Part shown: positions 52,003 through 62,950 of the stretch, one piece after another
Position numbering within the stretch: the stretch's first letter is position 1
Layout of the letters: each line of letters starts with the position of its first letter
From: Zancudomyces culisetae
Lineage: Eukaryota > Kickxellomycota > Harpellomycetes > Harpellales > Legeriomycetaceae
Length of the DNA stretch: 64,000 bases
Direction: 5' to 3'
NCBI GenBank assembly: GCA_001969505.1
Contig: LSSK01000405.1
Span: 1 to 64,000, forward strand
Notes under the pieces: model-generated
What the model saw: the letters and a program-made list of their open reading frames with translations, nothing else
What the model was told of the DNA's origin: nothing
Databases searched by the model: none
Translations under genes and position numbers: made by a program

Positions 52003-55000
52003 CTACTTTTTAAACTTTTTAGCCTCATGTTGAAAGTATGGAGAAAAATTTTGACTATCAAAACCCTCATCAAAATCCATTAGAGATTCGACCTTTTCCC
52101 CACTGTTTTGAGCAATGTCCTGACTAATGCTGAAGTTTGTGTTTTTTCTTGGTGACAGGTTGGTAAACTTTCTTTTGGTAACCACAAAGCTGTCACTGCA
52201 AAGTGGGCTAAACCTCTCCAAGTCAATATTTCTGTTTTTGAAGAAAGAAGGCGATGCTTCGAAAAGAAAATCAGAACTGTTGTGAACGTCCAATTCGAGA
52301 AGGTTTGAATCGTTTCTATTACTAACATTTTCGACTTGGATATTTTCATTATGGATGTGCGATGGAGGGGAAGGGGAAAGGCTAATATTAACGTTTAGCT
52401 TGTCAAGGTTTGGCGATTGGGAAAACGATTTTCTATGTTGGGAGTTATGCGGATTCTCATTCTCACTTATGATTTGGTAGTGATCTTCTAGTTTTGCTGA
52501 TAAATCCTTACTCGAAACTGATCGCTGTTTATAACAGGATGGTTTGGCTAGGGACTGTCGAAGATCTTCAATAAACTCTGCATTCTCGCGGCTGAGTGAG
52601 TTTTTGTTAGATTTATTGTTATTAATGCAGTCTAGTCCAGCAGTTTTCAAAATATATTCGTGATAGCCGTTGCTTGAAATGGCAATTGTTTCTTTATTTG
52701 GATCGACACCAGCTACATTATCAGCTTTCTCGTCGTCCATTTCATCAGAAACACAATTCTGTGGATATACAGCCTTAATATCAGAGTTCCAACCTTGTGA
52801 TTCAGCGGAAATAGATGAGTTTGGGTTTGAGAAGGTTTGGGTAGTCTCCTGAGATGTTTCCTCGGGTTCTTCAAACACAAAATCGTATACACCTTTGATC
52901 GACCAGCTATTTCCGTTCCGTATAGCTCTTAGCCAAGGATGAGCCAATGCACAATCTGGCGATATCCTGTGTTTGGGGTTTACTGTCAGCATCCTTGTAA
53001 TTAGGTCCTGTACATCTGTAGAAACCCTGTCACAGTATGGCGATGGAAATTCATAAATTCCCTTTAGTATTTGCTGTTTTAGCGGTGGTGGTGAGAGATC
53101 GTCTATTCATTCAGGGATTTCATTGTAAAATGAATAACCGTAAGAAAAAAAAATGCGGAAAAAGAGAATAGGAAAATACTTACCAGAAAATGGTGGAAAC
53201 CCAAACACACAGATATACAATACAACGCCCAAACTCCACATGTCAACTTTGCTGTCGTAGACCCTGCCAGACTTCGAGTCTAATACTTCGGGCGCGACAT
53301 ACATTGGAGTACCACAAAGTGTCTTCATAAACTGTTGTTCGCCGACTATCTTTGCCAATCCAAAATCTGCAAGTTGTACCCGTAAACCTTCGTAGTCTGA
53401 AAGAAGTATATTTTCGGGCTTTATATCACGATGTACTATTCCATTTTTGTGAAGGTATCGTATCCCCAAAAGTAGTTGTAGCAACACGACCCGGCTTTCG
53501 TCCTCTGTAAAATGTCCTTGCTCTACAATTCTATCGAACAACTCTCCGCCTTTGGCCCTATGTATGATTGTAGTAAACACCAATTTACTAATGTATAAAT
53601 CAAAACAAAGTTTATAAAGTGAAAAGTTAGGTGTATGGTTGACTTACAAGTCTAAAATGACATAATAGTATCGTTCCTCGTGGTAAATAGATCGAATGCG
53701 AATAATTGAAGGCTATATTCAAAATCAATCAATATGAGTCTACACAGTCATTATAACATATACTAATGTGGGCAAAATACAAGTATGTTTAAAGTATTGG
53801 CACAAAATCTCTTACATGTTTGGCTCGGCCTAAGATGCTTTTTTCTGAGTCAAAGTTAGTTAGCAATCTTTTATGCTCTACAACCTTAGTTTTGTCAATA
53901 ACTTTGACAGCTACTTTTTCGCCAGTTATCCTGTTTATGGCCAGTTTCACTTCCGCAAATGCCCCCTTTCCCAGCATTTTTAACACCATATAATTTTTGC
54001 TAAACTAATTTTCAAAGTATTTAGGAATTGTTATTCACTTATTTGGAGCTGAATTTCGAAAGGTTTTTAAGAATTACAATTTTTAGAGATTTGATAATGA
54101 TTATACTATGTAAAATGAGATTTATAAAAAACATTAATAAAGCTCCAACGTAGTTGTATAAAAGCTCAGTACTTACCTCAATGTTGTGTTTTTTCCTTTC
54201 CTTGATAAACTGAATTACAAACTCAACTATTTTAGTATAATTATATATGGTTCTAGTTCCATGTTAATTGCAAAAAGCGAGAAAATGCAATAGACAGATT
54301 CAAGGGTTACCGTTTTCAGTCGCAGAATCGTTCTTGACTTTGTTATTCTCCCTAGATATTTTAATGATGTCTTCGTCATACAGCCGCCATGGTTTATTCT
54401 TAGGAATTCTCTTTTCATTAACAAATGTCCCATTTGAGCTATAAACAAAAAATTTGAGAGTTATTTACAAACATTATTATAATAGACTTTGTGAATATCG
54501 AAAATTACCTTGTATCTTCAATATATATCAACTCCTCGTTTTTATCCTCAATCTAAATTGATATTCGATAAGAAAAACTTATTAGACCACTTTTAATCGT
54601 ATTGTTTCCAAATAAAATAAAGCTGAAATGAGCCAGCTGCAAAAAAAAACAAAATGAGACCTTATAGATGATACAATGCTTATTGCTGATTGTTGGTACA
54701 TCGAGTCTAAAAATATCAAAAGTAGCATAAAATAAAATACTTAAATCTCAACAGTAACCGATCGAACAAATATAGTTTTTTCGATTATCTTTAAAAGGTA
54801 CATTTCAGTTTGCACTTACTTGAAATCACAAGATTTGCCTCGACCCAGCAGATATGTAAATTTCCGAGCGCTTCTAGTTGAATTTCCTGCATCCTTGTCT
54901 ACCAGCACCATTCTGGAAATGAATCGTTTTCCATTATACAATGGCAATAGTATTGCCCAAACATTCTCAGGTGCATTAGATACTAGCTCATCTTCGTTTT

Positions 55001-55125
55001 CTTCAAATACTTGTTCTAAATTAGATAAATACAATTTTATAATTAATATAGATTCACTCAACACTCAAGATCGACGACTTACTAAAAAATTTGAATTCGA
55101 AAGGATCCTCATTGCTTGAATACAT
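52003..55125 (-). CDS. Checkpoint kinase Chk2/Cds1/Rad53-type (FHA + kinase), ten exons
   Basis: Effector kinase of the DNA-damage/replication checkpoint. Exons in coding order: 55083-55125, 54820-55015, 54661-54706, 54509-54552, 54311-54438, 54177-54226, 53816-54004, 53648-53712, 53184-53557, 52003-53102; all joins keep frame, giving 744 residues. The FHA domain (about 55-145) is spread over exons 2-5 with [20 protein letters not shown] and [12 protein letters not shown]. The kinase begins at about 172 ([12 protein letters not shown]), then [14 protein letters not shown] (about 295), [17 protein letters not shown] and HPWL. The C-terminal ~290 residues are disordered, with SQ/TQ motifs (TSQETTQ, ESQG, FSQS, ISQD) suited to ATM/ATR-type phosphorylation, and end in a basic KKFKK. 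Intron 3 uses an unusual GTCTCA donor, the least certain join. There is one FHA domain, as in Chk2/Cds1, not two as in yeast Rad53. Confidence 0.9.
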
Positions 55126-57045
55126 TTAATATATACAGTTTCGTCGAGTAGTGGTAAAGTAAGATTATATTTCAGATAGGTGTGAATAGTTTTGTGTTGA
55201 AATTTAGGTAAATATAAGCTATGAATTAGTGTGATCATTCGAGTTTATTTGCATTTACACCTGGTCGCTGATTTTACCAAATTATACTCTTATACTGCGA
55301 TTTTTATTCAAAAAGGAGTTGTTGTTAAATGTAAACAGCCACAAAATATAAAAAATTTAAACAATAAAAGGATCTTGTTCAAACTAAGAAAATCCAGTTT
55401 TTTCCATTTTTGGTGTAAATCTTGGATCGTGTATTTTGGCATTTCTTTGGCTGAGTTTTCACTATTGTAATAGCTGTGAATTTATAATCGTATCAATAAC
55501 CCGGTTTCAGCCAATAACTTAGTTGAAAAATTGTAGTGACTGGGCAATCCTGCTTTGAGCGTTGGTGAATTTGTGGTGTTCATGTTTACTTTTGTGAAGT
55601 CGCCCAAATCAAACCAATATATTTCGGTGGCTACTCATGTTAGAATCATGGGTTCATACTGATAAGCATTGAAAAAAAACAAAATAACCAAAAGGCCTGA
55701 GATTACAATGTTAGATTCTGAGAATAAAAGCAGTAGGGATGTAGATGATAAGTAGCAGATTATTTTATTCCATACTGTGCGAAGCAGAGACCATATGTTT
55801 AAATTGAGGCTTGATTTGACTGGTATATTATGATTTGCTTTTATGCTGTGCGATTTGCAAAAAATAGGGTATAATTTCCTAGTTATGAATTAGTACCGCC
55901 AGAACCTTCAGGTTATATACTAGAGCCAGATAGATAAGATATGTAAACTTTCAAGGATATTGACTACCGTCGAAGTGTAGATATTCTTGTGGTTACATAA
56001 TGCAGTGACACTTTTAGAAGGTGTGAATGTCACAACATAAATTTGGTAAATATTTGGAGTAGGTCTAACAGTGCAGACATGAGGATTGTGATTTAATGTT
56101 TAATTGTGGATAAAATATGCAAAGTATGATTTTAGCTGAAAGCTAGCTCTTCCACTAAAGTTAGGGATAGAGTTAAAGCATATTGAATTTTCGGGTCCAA
56201 GTAGTTTTTGGCTGAAAGATGAGATTAGGCTGACTTTTGTAGTTGGGGTTGATTTGAGTGCAATAGCGTGTTTAGACGGTAACCAAAAAATATAAAAGTA
56301 TTGAAATATCTGGATTGTCTGTAAATAATATTAAATCAAACATATTCAATAAAGTATATCTCTTTTTATTTAAAACTGCATAGTAGAATGATGATTTATA
56401 CTTGGTTAATAGCTACAATGATAATATATATTTAGTTGAACAAAAACCAGAAAATTGCGTAAAAATTTAAAACAAACAAATATACCCAATAAAATAATGC
56501 ATCATGTTTACAACTGATTCAAAAATGAATAAATTAAATAAATAAATGTGATGTTGAAGACTATTCGTTAAAATGTGCAGCTAGATTTTCTATACTTGAT
56601 AAACATTCCAATAAGCAAATTAGAAATTAATGGTTTGTTAATGTAAGCAAACCTGAGAAATTAGGTTGCACAAAAATCATTGTAATTGCAAATGGTGTGT
56701 TTTTTTTTAAAGCATAAATTGCTTTTATTTATTGTTTACATAAACACAAGAATGTGGAAAAGCCTAAAATAGTGTAAAGGTAAAATTAATTTAATATCAT
56801 TAAAAGGCAAGTAGGGAAACTAGATAAAAAGAAATCTAGTTTACACCGAACTCATTGTATTCCAAGCATCCATTCAAGTTTCAAAAAATAACTTATTTAC
56901 TATACTAAATTGATTAAATTAACTTTGTACAAAAATTGGACAACATTTGTCGTAAAGAACTCGATCGGATTTGCTTCAATATAAACGACACATTTTAAAA
57001 TAAGCTACGAGAATATAAAATCAAGCATTTAATACAAAGGAGAAA
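55126..57045. other. 1.9 kb divergent promoter region, Chk2-like / GON4L-like
   Basis: Very AT-rich. The only frame of note (55231-55470 plus) is low-quality sequence with no domain. No RNA gene was recognised. Confidence 0.5.
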
Positions 57046-60000
57046 ATGTTATCTTGGGATGGAGTAGGACGGAATAACCAGGACTATGGTTCAGACGCTA
57101 GAGATATGGACTCGAGAGACATTAGCGAGCTAGGGATTGAAGATAACGCAGCCTTTGATTTCGACATGAATCTTTCCTCAGACATTTTTGGTTTGGAGGA
57201 GCAAAATTGGACCAAATTTTTTGGGGATAACAACAAGCTCTTGGAGGAAATGAAAGGCAAGAGCAAAAAGGATATGATAATGTCGGATAGTTTTTTAGAT
57301 AATGGCGATTTCTCTGGAATAAATTTGCTGGAACCAGGCGTGGGGTTGTCCAAAGCCGGTAGAGGCAATACTAAAAATGAAAAGGTAGAAAAACCCAACA
57401 AGTCGGGTAAAAAAGGAAAAAACAAAGAAAAGACTAAGGTCTATCTAGGAAGTGATGTAACTGATATGAGGCTTCCGGAAAACTGGCGGTACCCAAACAT
57501 TGACTTTTTGCAAGATGGGTATCAATGGAATGAAAATAATACCGGCGAAACATCAGGCGGTGGCGGAAGCTTGGGAAGTAGAGATAAATCTAATGAGGGG
57601 ACACGGATGGGACAATCTGTAAAAAAGTGGACAAAGGAGGAAAACGAGCGGATAATGGTTGAAATAAAAGACCTGATACGCCGCGGATACAGCGTCTCTG
57701 ACACCGGTAAAGATGGAGGAAAGATAATAGGAGATCAAGAATGGGAATATATAGCTAAAAGGATGGGAGAATTGGGAAATGTGAGAACGGCAGCACAGTG
57801 CAAGAGAAGATGGAAGCTGTTGTATCAAAAACTGGGTGCGAGACTTGTGGAAGGTTCGGATTCGGGTATGGCTTCGGCTTCGGCTGCAGTTTCAGTCTCA
57901 TCTTCAGGCCCAGCTCCGAGTACAGGCTCAAAATTAGGAACGGGGTTCGACTTGGGTTTAGAATTTGGGTTGGGGTCAGGTCCCAAAGCAAAAAAAGTAG
58001 AAGAAAAATCAGGGTTTAAGACACCTAAGCGAACAAGATTGATAGTGAATAGCAAAGCAGAGACAACGAAGAATGTTAATAGGGATAAAAGGCTAGTAGA
58101 TCTTGGGAGTTTGGGTGGGCCTATGACTGTTGATAGAAAAAAGCAAAGAGCAGTTAGTGAAGCCACAGTAAAACCAGTGGAATCGAATAGTTGTACGCTT
58201 TTTCAGCGAATACAAGGGCTCGAATCCTCAGAAGTAGGTGGTAGTGTGGACTACAGTATCGGGAGGGATATTCTAAAGGGGGATCCCAGTTCACAGAATA
58301 AAGAGATAGGATGGGACATCTTGGACAAACTGGAGAGTTCGGAGCGGTTTAAATCGAGATTTTATTGTCAGTTGTTATCGGATGTAGTTGATGCAATGGG
58401 GGACCAGTTTTCTAAAGCGGGGATGGCGGTTAAACGGAACAAGTGGAGAAGAGAAATGCAGCTAGAAAAGACATTAAAGCACAGGGAGCCCACAGATCAG
58501 GATTCTGAGTTAGAAGCTAAAGGAAATGAAAGTTTTGGAGAAAACAGAAGGGAACCAATCTGCAATAAGTTGGATTTTAACGCACTTGTGGAACTTGCAG
58601 GCCAACCGGCGCAAAATACATTCTCAGATTTACCGAAAGATACCAACGATGATACGCAATATCATGAGTTTCTAAGGAGCCTCTCACAAGCAACGTCACA
58701 CATGATGACGCCTAAAGATGCGGCAGTACTAAACCTGAATGATTTGAGCAGCAATACGAAAACAAATACAGGTAAACAGCAGGTGGAGGAGGAGGAGGAT
58801 GATGACTATGTTGATGTTAACATTGAAGGGGGTAGTGAGAGCAACTCAGATGCAGAGGATCGCGGTAACAATACAGATTCGGACAACAACAATGGTGAGA
58901 ATGTAAGTGAGGTAAAAGATTTAATAAAAGATTCCGGCCTGGAGTTAGGTGAAGAATTTAATTTGTTTTCTTCAATACTCGATGGGAACCTTGGGACTAC
59001 AAAGATGGATCAGCTCAGTGGCGCAGAGGTACAAGAGTGGTTGGAAAACGCAGGGCTGGCACATATTTCACCTATTAAAGCAATCGTAGATGTAGAAAAC
59101 ACGGTGAATAAGCTTGAAAGGAAGGCCGGCGTGGAAAGTACGCCTGATGTAACGGAGGGTCAACAAAAGGGCGAGTCAGATTGGGAAGAACTAAAAAAGT
59201 CTGTTTTGGGGAATTTGCACATCCCAGAGGACCAGAGGAGAGCAATAATCAACAGTATTGACAATTCTATTCTGTTAACCAAAGGAGTCGATAGTAAGGC
59301 CGTATCTGCAGGACATCTAAAGCGATCAGCAGAACACAACCTTAATTTCAAAAGTCCTAAAAATGCCAAACTGAGTCATGATTTTGGGAAACTCAGTGCA
59401 GGATTGGAGATGGAAAGCCTATTTCAGGAGGCATTGCAGGCAGGAGAAGAGATAGACCTTCAAAAGCAGCCATTTATGCCTGATGACAAACCGTTCCTGA
59501 TGGATAGTGGGCAAATGGATCAGCTAAGAAAACAGATGATGGATAATTTTCAGCTTGTTTGCCAGGCCTATTTGATCGAGAGTCTTCAAAATAGTCCTCA
59601 TTCCACGGTTGCCCTTCATTGGCGGGCACAGCTGATGGATATCTACAATATGTACCTATATTCTGACAGCAAGTTTGGAAAAAGACCCTTTGATGATCCT
59701 GATAAGCACTACGTGTCGTTCATGAGCTGCCCTGGCGCTGCTCTGCTCGTTCCTTTTGTTCTGTATTTGGTTGCTGATCTACATTGTACTTTTCAACTCA
59801 ACTCTTCTGATGATTCTTCCAGAGCTTCCTCATTTTCCTTTCCTCTCTCCAAACAAATGTCAAAACAAACCGACAAGAACAGATCCAAAAGTCTGGTTCC
59901 TGTTCCCATTGCTCCTCTTCCTTCCAACTCCAACCCCAACCCCAACCATAACCCTAACACTAACACTAATCATCATTCCATTCCTAATCCCAATTCCAAT

Positions 60001-61002
60001 CCAAACCTAACTCCAAATTCCAACTCAAATCATATCTCCTCTTCCTCTTCCTTTGCCTTGTCCCAACCCCTCATTCCTTCGCTGGCCTATTCTTCTCAGT
60101 CTCAGTATTCCTCTACAAACAATACTGCAGTTCCAAACGTTATTCCCGACGAATTGGCTTATAATTCCGATTACCTACTAACATGCACTTTAGTTCAGCG
60201 CGCCTCTAAGGGTCCCAAATGTTCCTGTGTCAAGCAACACATTCCTTCTCACCCGTATATGCTCCAGTATGTGTTTCCTGCTATTTTTCAACAAAATCTT
60301 GATAGGTTGGGCGCAAACATTAGCGATTACTCCGCCTATCTTTCTCCCGACTCGGACCCCATCTGTAAATTAATTGCAACTCAAATCGAAGAGTTTGCGA
60401 ATACTGTCAGAAAAGCTCATTTAATGCGCCGAAAAACAGCCAATACCACTTCTAACAGTATTGACCAGTTCTTTGAAAACATAGAGCCTATTGCACCATC
60501 GCCACAATCATCATCCCTTTTGCTAACCAATGTATCACTACAGCCAAATATTCTTCCTTCCTTTTTACTGACTCTCTGGGTCCCCATTATACAAACCATT
60601 GGCTGGGATCTTAGTCTTTATCCCGTAATCCAACTTTCGCGTAGATACAAAAATCGTGTCAACTTTCTTCCAAAAGAAGACAAGTTAATCCTGCGTGCTC
60701 TAAAGCTATTTGGGTTTGATGATACCGTTTCGATGTGCGGACAACTGATGCCTTGTAAGACCCCCAATCAGCTATCCAATAGAATTCAAAACCTACGTGC
60801 TCGTAGAGCCCCTGCCAATCCTGTAAAACAATTTTATCTACAGCGTGTGGTTCCGTTCAATTTGGTTCAAGAGGATGTCATAAAAGCTGGTGTAATGATT
60901 TATGGAAAGGACTTCAAAAACTTTAGTCTCGAGTTTTTGGCTTCCTGGCCCCGATCTGTAATTAAACGTGTATGGAGCACCATTTTTGAATCCAATTCTT
61001 GA
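57046..61002 (+). CDS. Large SANT/Myb nuclear protein, GON4L-like
   Basis: Single exon, 1318 residues; probable chromatin or transcription regulator. An acidic N-terminus is followed by a SANT/Myb domain (about 200-265: KKWTKEENERIMVEIKDLI, WEYIAKRMGEL, RTAAQCKRRWKLLYQKL) and acidic Ser/Asp/Glu linkers. A helical block at about 825-910 includes LRKQMMDNFQLVCQAYLIES. A low-complexity Asn-Pro region (about 960-1000) precedes the C-terminal domain (about 1180-1310). That domain has NFLPKEDKLILRALKLFG and CKTPNQLSNRIQNLRARRAP, which resembles the SANT-like repeat of GON4L/YARP proteins. The assignment rests on that block and the domain order, not on an alignment. Codon choice changes sharply near residue 890 (see findings). 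It converges on the rhomboid gene. Confidence 0.72.
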   Translation: MLSWDGVGRNNQDYGSDARDMDSRDISELGIEDNAAFDFDMNLSSDIFGLEEQNWTKFFGDNNKLLEEMKGKSKKDMIMSDSFLDNGDFSGINLLEPGVGLSKAGRGNTKNEKVEKPNKSGKKGKNKEKTKVYLGSDVTDMRLPENWRYPNIDFLQDGYQWNENNTGETSGGGGSLGSRDKSNEGTRMGQSVKKWTKEENERIMVEIKDLIRRGYSVSDTGKDGGKIIGDQEWEYIAKRMGELGNVRTAAQCKRRWKLLYQKLGARLVEGSDSGMASASAAVSVSSSGPAPSTGSKLGTGFDLGLEFGLGSGPKAKKVEEKSGFKTPKRTRLIVNSKAETTKNVNRDKRLVDLGSLGGPMTVDRKKQRAVSEATVKPVESNSCTLFQRIQGLESSEVGGSVDYSIGRDILKGDPSSQNKEIGWDILDKLESSERFKSRFYCQLLSDVVDAMGDQFSKAGMAVKRNKWRREMQLEKTLKHREPTDQDSELEAKGNESFGENRREPICNKLDFNALVELAGQPAQNTFSDLPKDTNDDTQYHEFLRSLSQATSHMMTPKDAAVLNLNDLSSNTKTNTGKQQVEEEEDDDYVDVNIEGGSESNSDAEDRGNNTDSDNNNGENVSEVKDLIKDSGLELGEEFNLFSSILDGNLGTTKMDQLSGAEVQEWLENAGLAHISPIKAIVDVENTVNKLERKAGVESTPDVTEGQQKGESDWEELKKSVLGNLHIPEDQRRAIINSIDNSILLTKGVDSKAVSAGHLKRSAEHNLNFKSPKNAKLSHDFGKLSAGLEMESLFQEALQAGEEIDLQKQPFMPDDKPFLMDSGQMDQLRKQMMDNFQLVCQAYLIESLQNSPHSTVALHWRAQLMDIYNMYLYSDSKFGKRPFDDPDKHYVSFMSCPGAALLVPFVLYLVADLHCTFQLNSSDDSSRASSFSFPLSKQMSKQTDKNRSKSLVPVPIAPLPSNSNPNPNHNPNTNTNHHSIPNPNSNPNLTPNSNSNHISSSSSFALSQPLIPSLAYSSQSQYSSTNNTAVPNVIPDELAYNSDYLLTCTLVQRASKGPKCSCVKQHIPSHPYMLQYVFPAIFQQNLDRLGANISDYSAYLSPDSDPICKLIATQIEEFANTVRKAHLMRRKTANTTSNSIDQFFENIEPIAPSPQSSSLLLTNVSLQPNILPSFLLTLWVPIIQTIGWDLSLYPVIQLSRRYKNRVNFLPKEDKLILRALKLFGFDDTVSMCGQLMPCKTPNQLSNRIQNLRARRAPANPVKQFYLQRVVPFNLVQEDVIKAGVMIYGKDFKNFSLEFLASWPRSVIKRVWSTIFESNS

Positions 61003-61242
61003 TTTTTCTATAGTTTTATTATCTTTTTTATTTTACTTTTGTTTGATTGAACTAGCGGTTTATCAAATCTTTTTTATGTTGATAACCTTAAAAGATATAT
61101 TTACTTTGGCTTAATTTTAAATATATGACAGACACATGTACTTTAATTTTATAGACTTTATTTAATTGTAGTCTTGGAGTATAAATAGTTAATAAATGGA
61201 AATATGACGGTGATATATATATCAAAAAAATTCACATATAAA

Positions 61243-62950
61243 CTACAAAAGGCTATATCCTGAATTATTGTTCGAAGTATCTGAACGTATTCTACTTGCG
61301 GGTGTAGACGTAAAGCTTTCATTACCATCACCAGGTATACTTCTCTCAGCAGATGTTTCATTACTATCTTTAGCAATGGAAAGCACTTTGTGGTTCTGGA
61401 GAGTTTTCGACTTCTTGCCACTTTCGAGTTTCAAGTTGGATTGCAAATCAGGAGCATTGGATGTAGAGTTCTCGAATAGTTGAATACTATTGTACGACTC
61501 GGAGTTTGGGTTAACTGCCCCATTTCCATCTACAGCAATACCAGAAGGTGGAGTATCCTGAGAAGAGTTAAGATTAGCATTGTGGTTAGAATTACCAGCA
61601 GTGGGCGGGTTAATAGCAGATGGTTGTTTAACACCGATTCGTGATGCAGACCCTGGCGTAGTGTTTACCAATGTTGTAGTAGAGTTCGATTTAGTCGCCT
61701 CGCTTTGTAAGGCCGTGGGCAATTTGGAAGTCCCACGATAAGGTTTTGGCAGACCACTACTGCCACTTCCCCGACCGAGAATTCTACCGCCAGTACTGCC
61801 TCTTCCTTGAACGCCTCCTCCACTGCCACTCTGGGTCCTGCTGGTATCATGGTACCCTCCAGCTACAAACGGTAAGTGTTGGTATTCTTTACAGTCCCGT
61901 GTGCATACATATCTAGGGCTTTTTAATACGAAGTTTGGCATCAGCTTTTGTTCCATCCGCGAAAGAAAATCATAACTCGGTGTTACAAATTCGAACCAGC
62001 CAAAAGAATCTAGAATATAAATTGAATTGTATTTTAAATTGAGAAATATGAACATGAATGAAGAATTATAAAATACTTACACATATATCCGATTAGCAAG
62101 CCGGTTAAATGGCCAATAAAAGAGCTTTCTGGGACCAGTAATGTTATCAGCAACAAAAGTAGCGGTGGGTAATATATTCGTTTAATAGTAACCAAGCCAA
62201 ACAAGCTATTTTTAGTCATATAAATATATAATAGGTTATACATAGCAATTCATTTGAAACATAATAGTAAAGTGAACGGATTTAGAATGTACCTGACTAC
62301 ATTTGGCTGTTGAAGACTATCCCAGGCTAGAAGAGTAAACACTAGCCCACTTATTCCACCAATATAATTACCAGGTTTATTAAGTACATATGTTGACATT
62401 GTAATTGCAGTCAGTACTGCTGGAATTGGAAGAAAAAGTAGAATAAGCGTTATGAGGTACATGGCGGTTCCAAAAGATTTCTCAAAATCAACACTCGCAG
62501 GAAGAAAGGCCATTGTGTTAAACAAAATGTGAGAGAACCCAAAATGAATAAACGCATATGTAAAAAGCCTCCATACTAGAGTAGGTAAAAAAACGAAACA
62601 AAGTCAGTAAAGGAAAGCATGTAATATATAATTTACTTACATTGAAACATAGTGAGTCCCAACCATTGTAGAGTAAGAGTAAATTTCCACTGAGAAATGC
62701 CGAAAATCGAAAGAATGGCCCCGGTAAGAAAAATTGTTAAAATTACAAAAACTAGAGTAAATGTAAGAAGTGGAATACCAAAATAGTATGCTTTTAACCT
62801 ACGGCCAAGTTCTTGTCGTAAGTCAATTTGAGAATTAGGCCTCAAAACCATAACATGATTTGAGGGAATTGTCCCATTATAAGGATTGACAGAATCGTGA
62901 TTTAATGTTCGAATATTTGACATTGTGTTTTGAATTAACACTATTTCCAA
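61243..62950 (-). CDS. RBD2: Rbd2-like rhomboid intramembrane serine protease, four exons
   Basis: Golgi/ER-type rhomboid; in fission yeast Rbd2 takes part in SREBP processing. Exons 62641-62950, 62293-62575, 62081-62205 and 61243-62009 keep frame, giving 494 residues (485 from the second Met at 62923, an equally likely start). Membrane blocks: YYFGIPLLTFTLVFVILTIF; RLFTYAFIHFGFSHILFNTMAF; the nucleophile motif GGISGLVFTLLAW (GxSG); and SSFIGHLTGLLIGY with the catalytic His. These are followed by the family-typical ESSFIGHL/FEFVTPSYDFLSRME region. The cytosolic tail of about 230 residues has a Gly/Arg-rich tract (QGRGSTGGRILGRGSG) and a long Ser/Asn/Thr-rich disordered part, longer than in yeast Rbd2. 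The introns are 65, 87 and 71 bp. Confidence 0.88.

Noticed and set aside
52003-55125. Direct orthology to yeast Rad53
   Set aside because: Only one FHA domain is present, so Chk2/Cds1-type is the better description.
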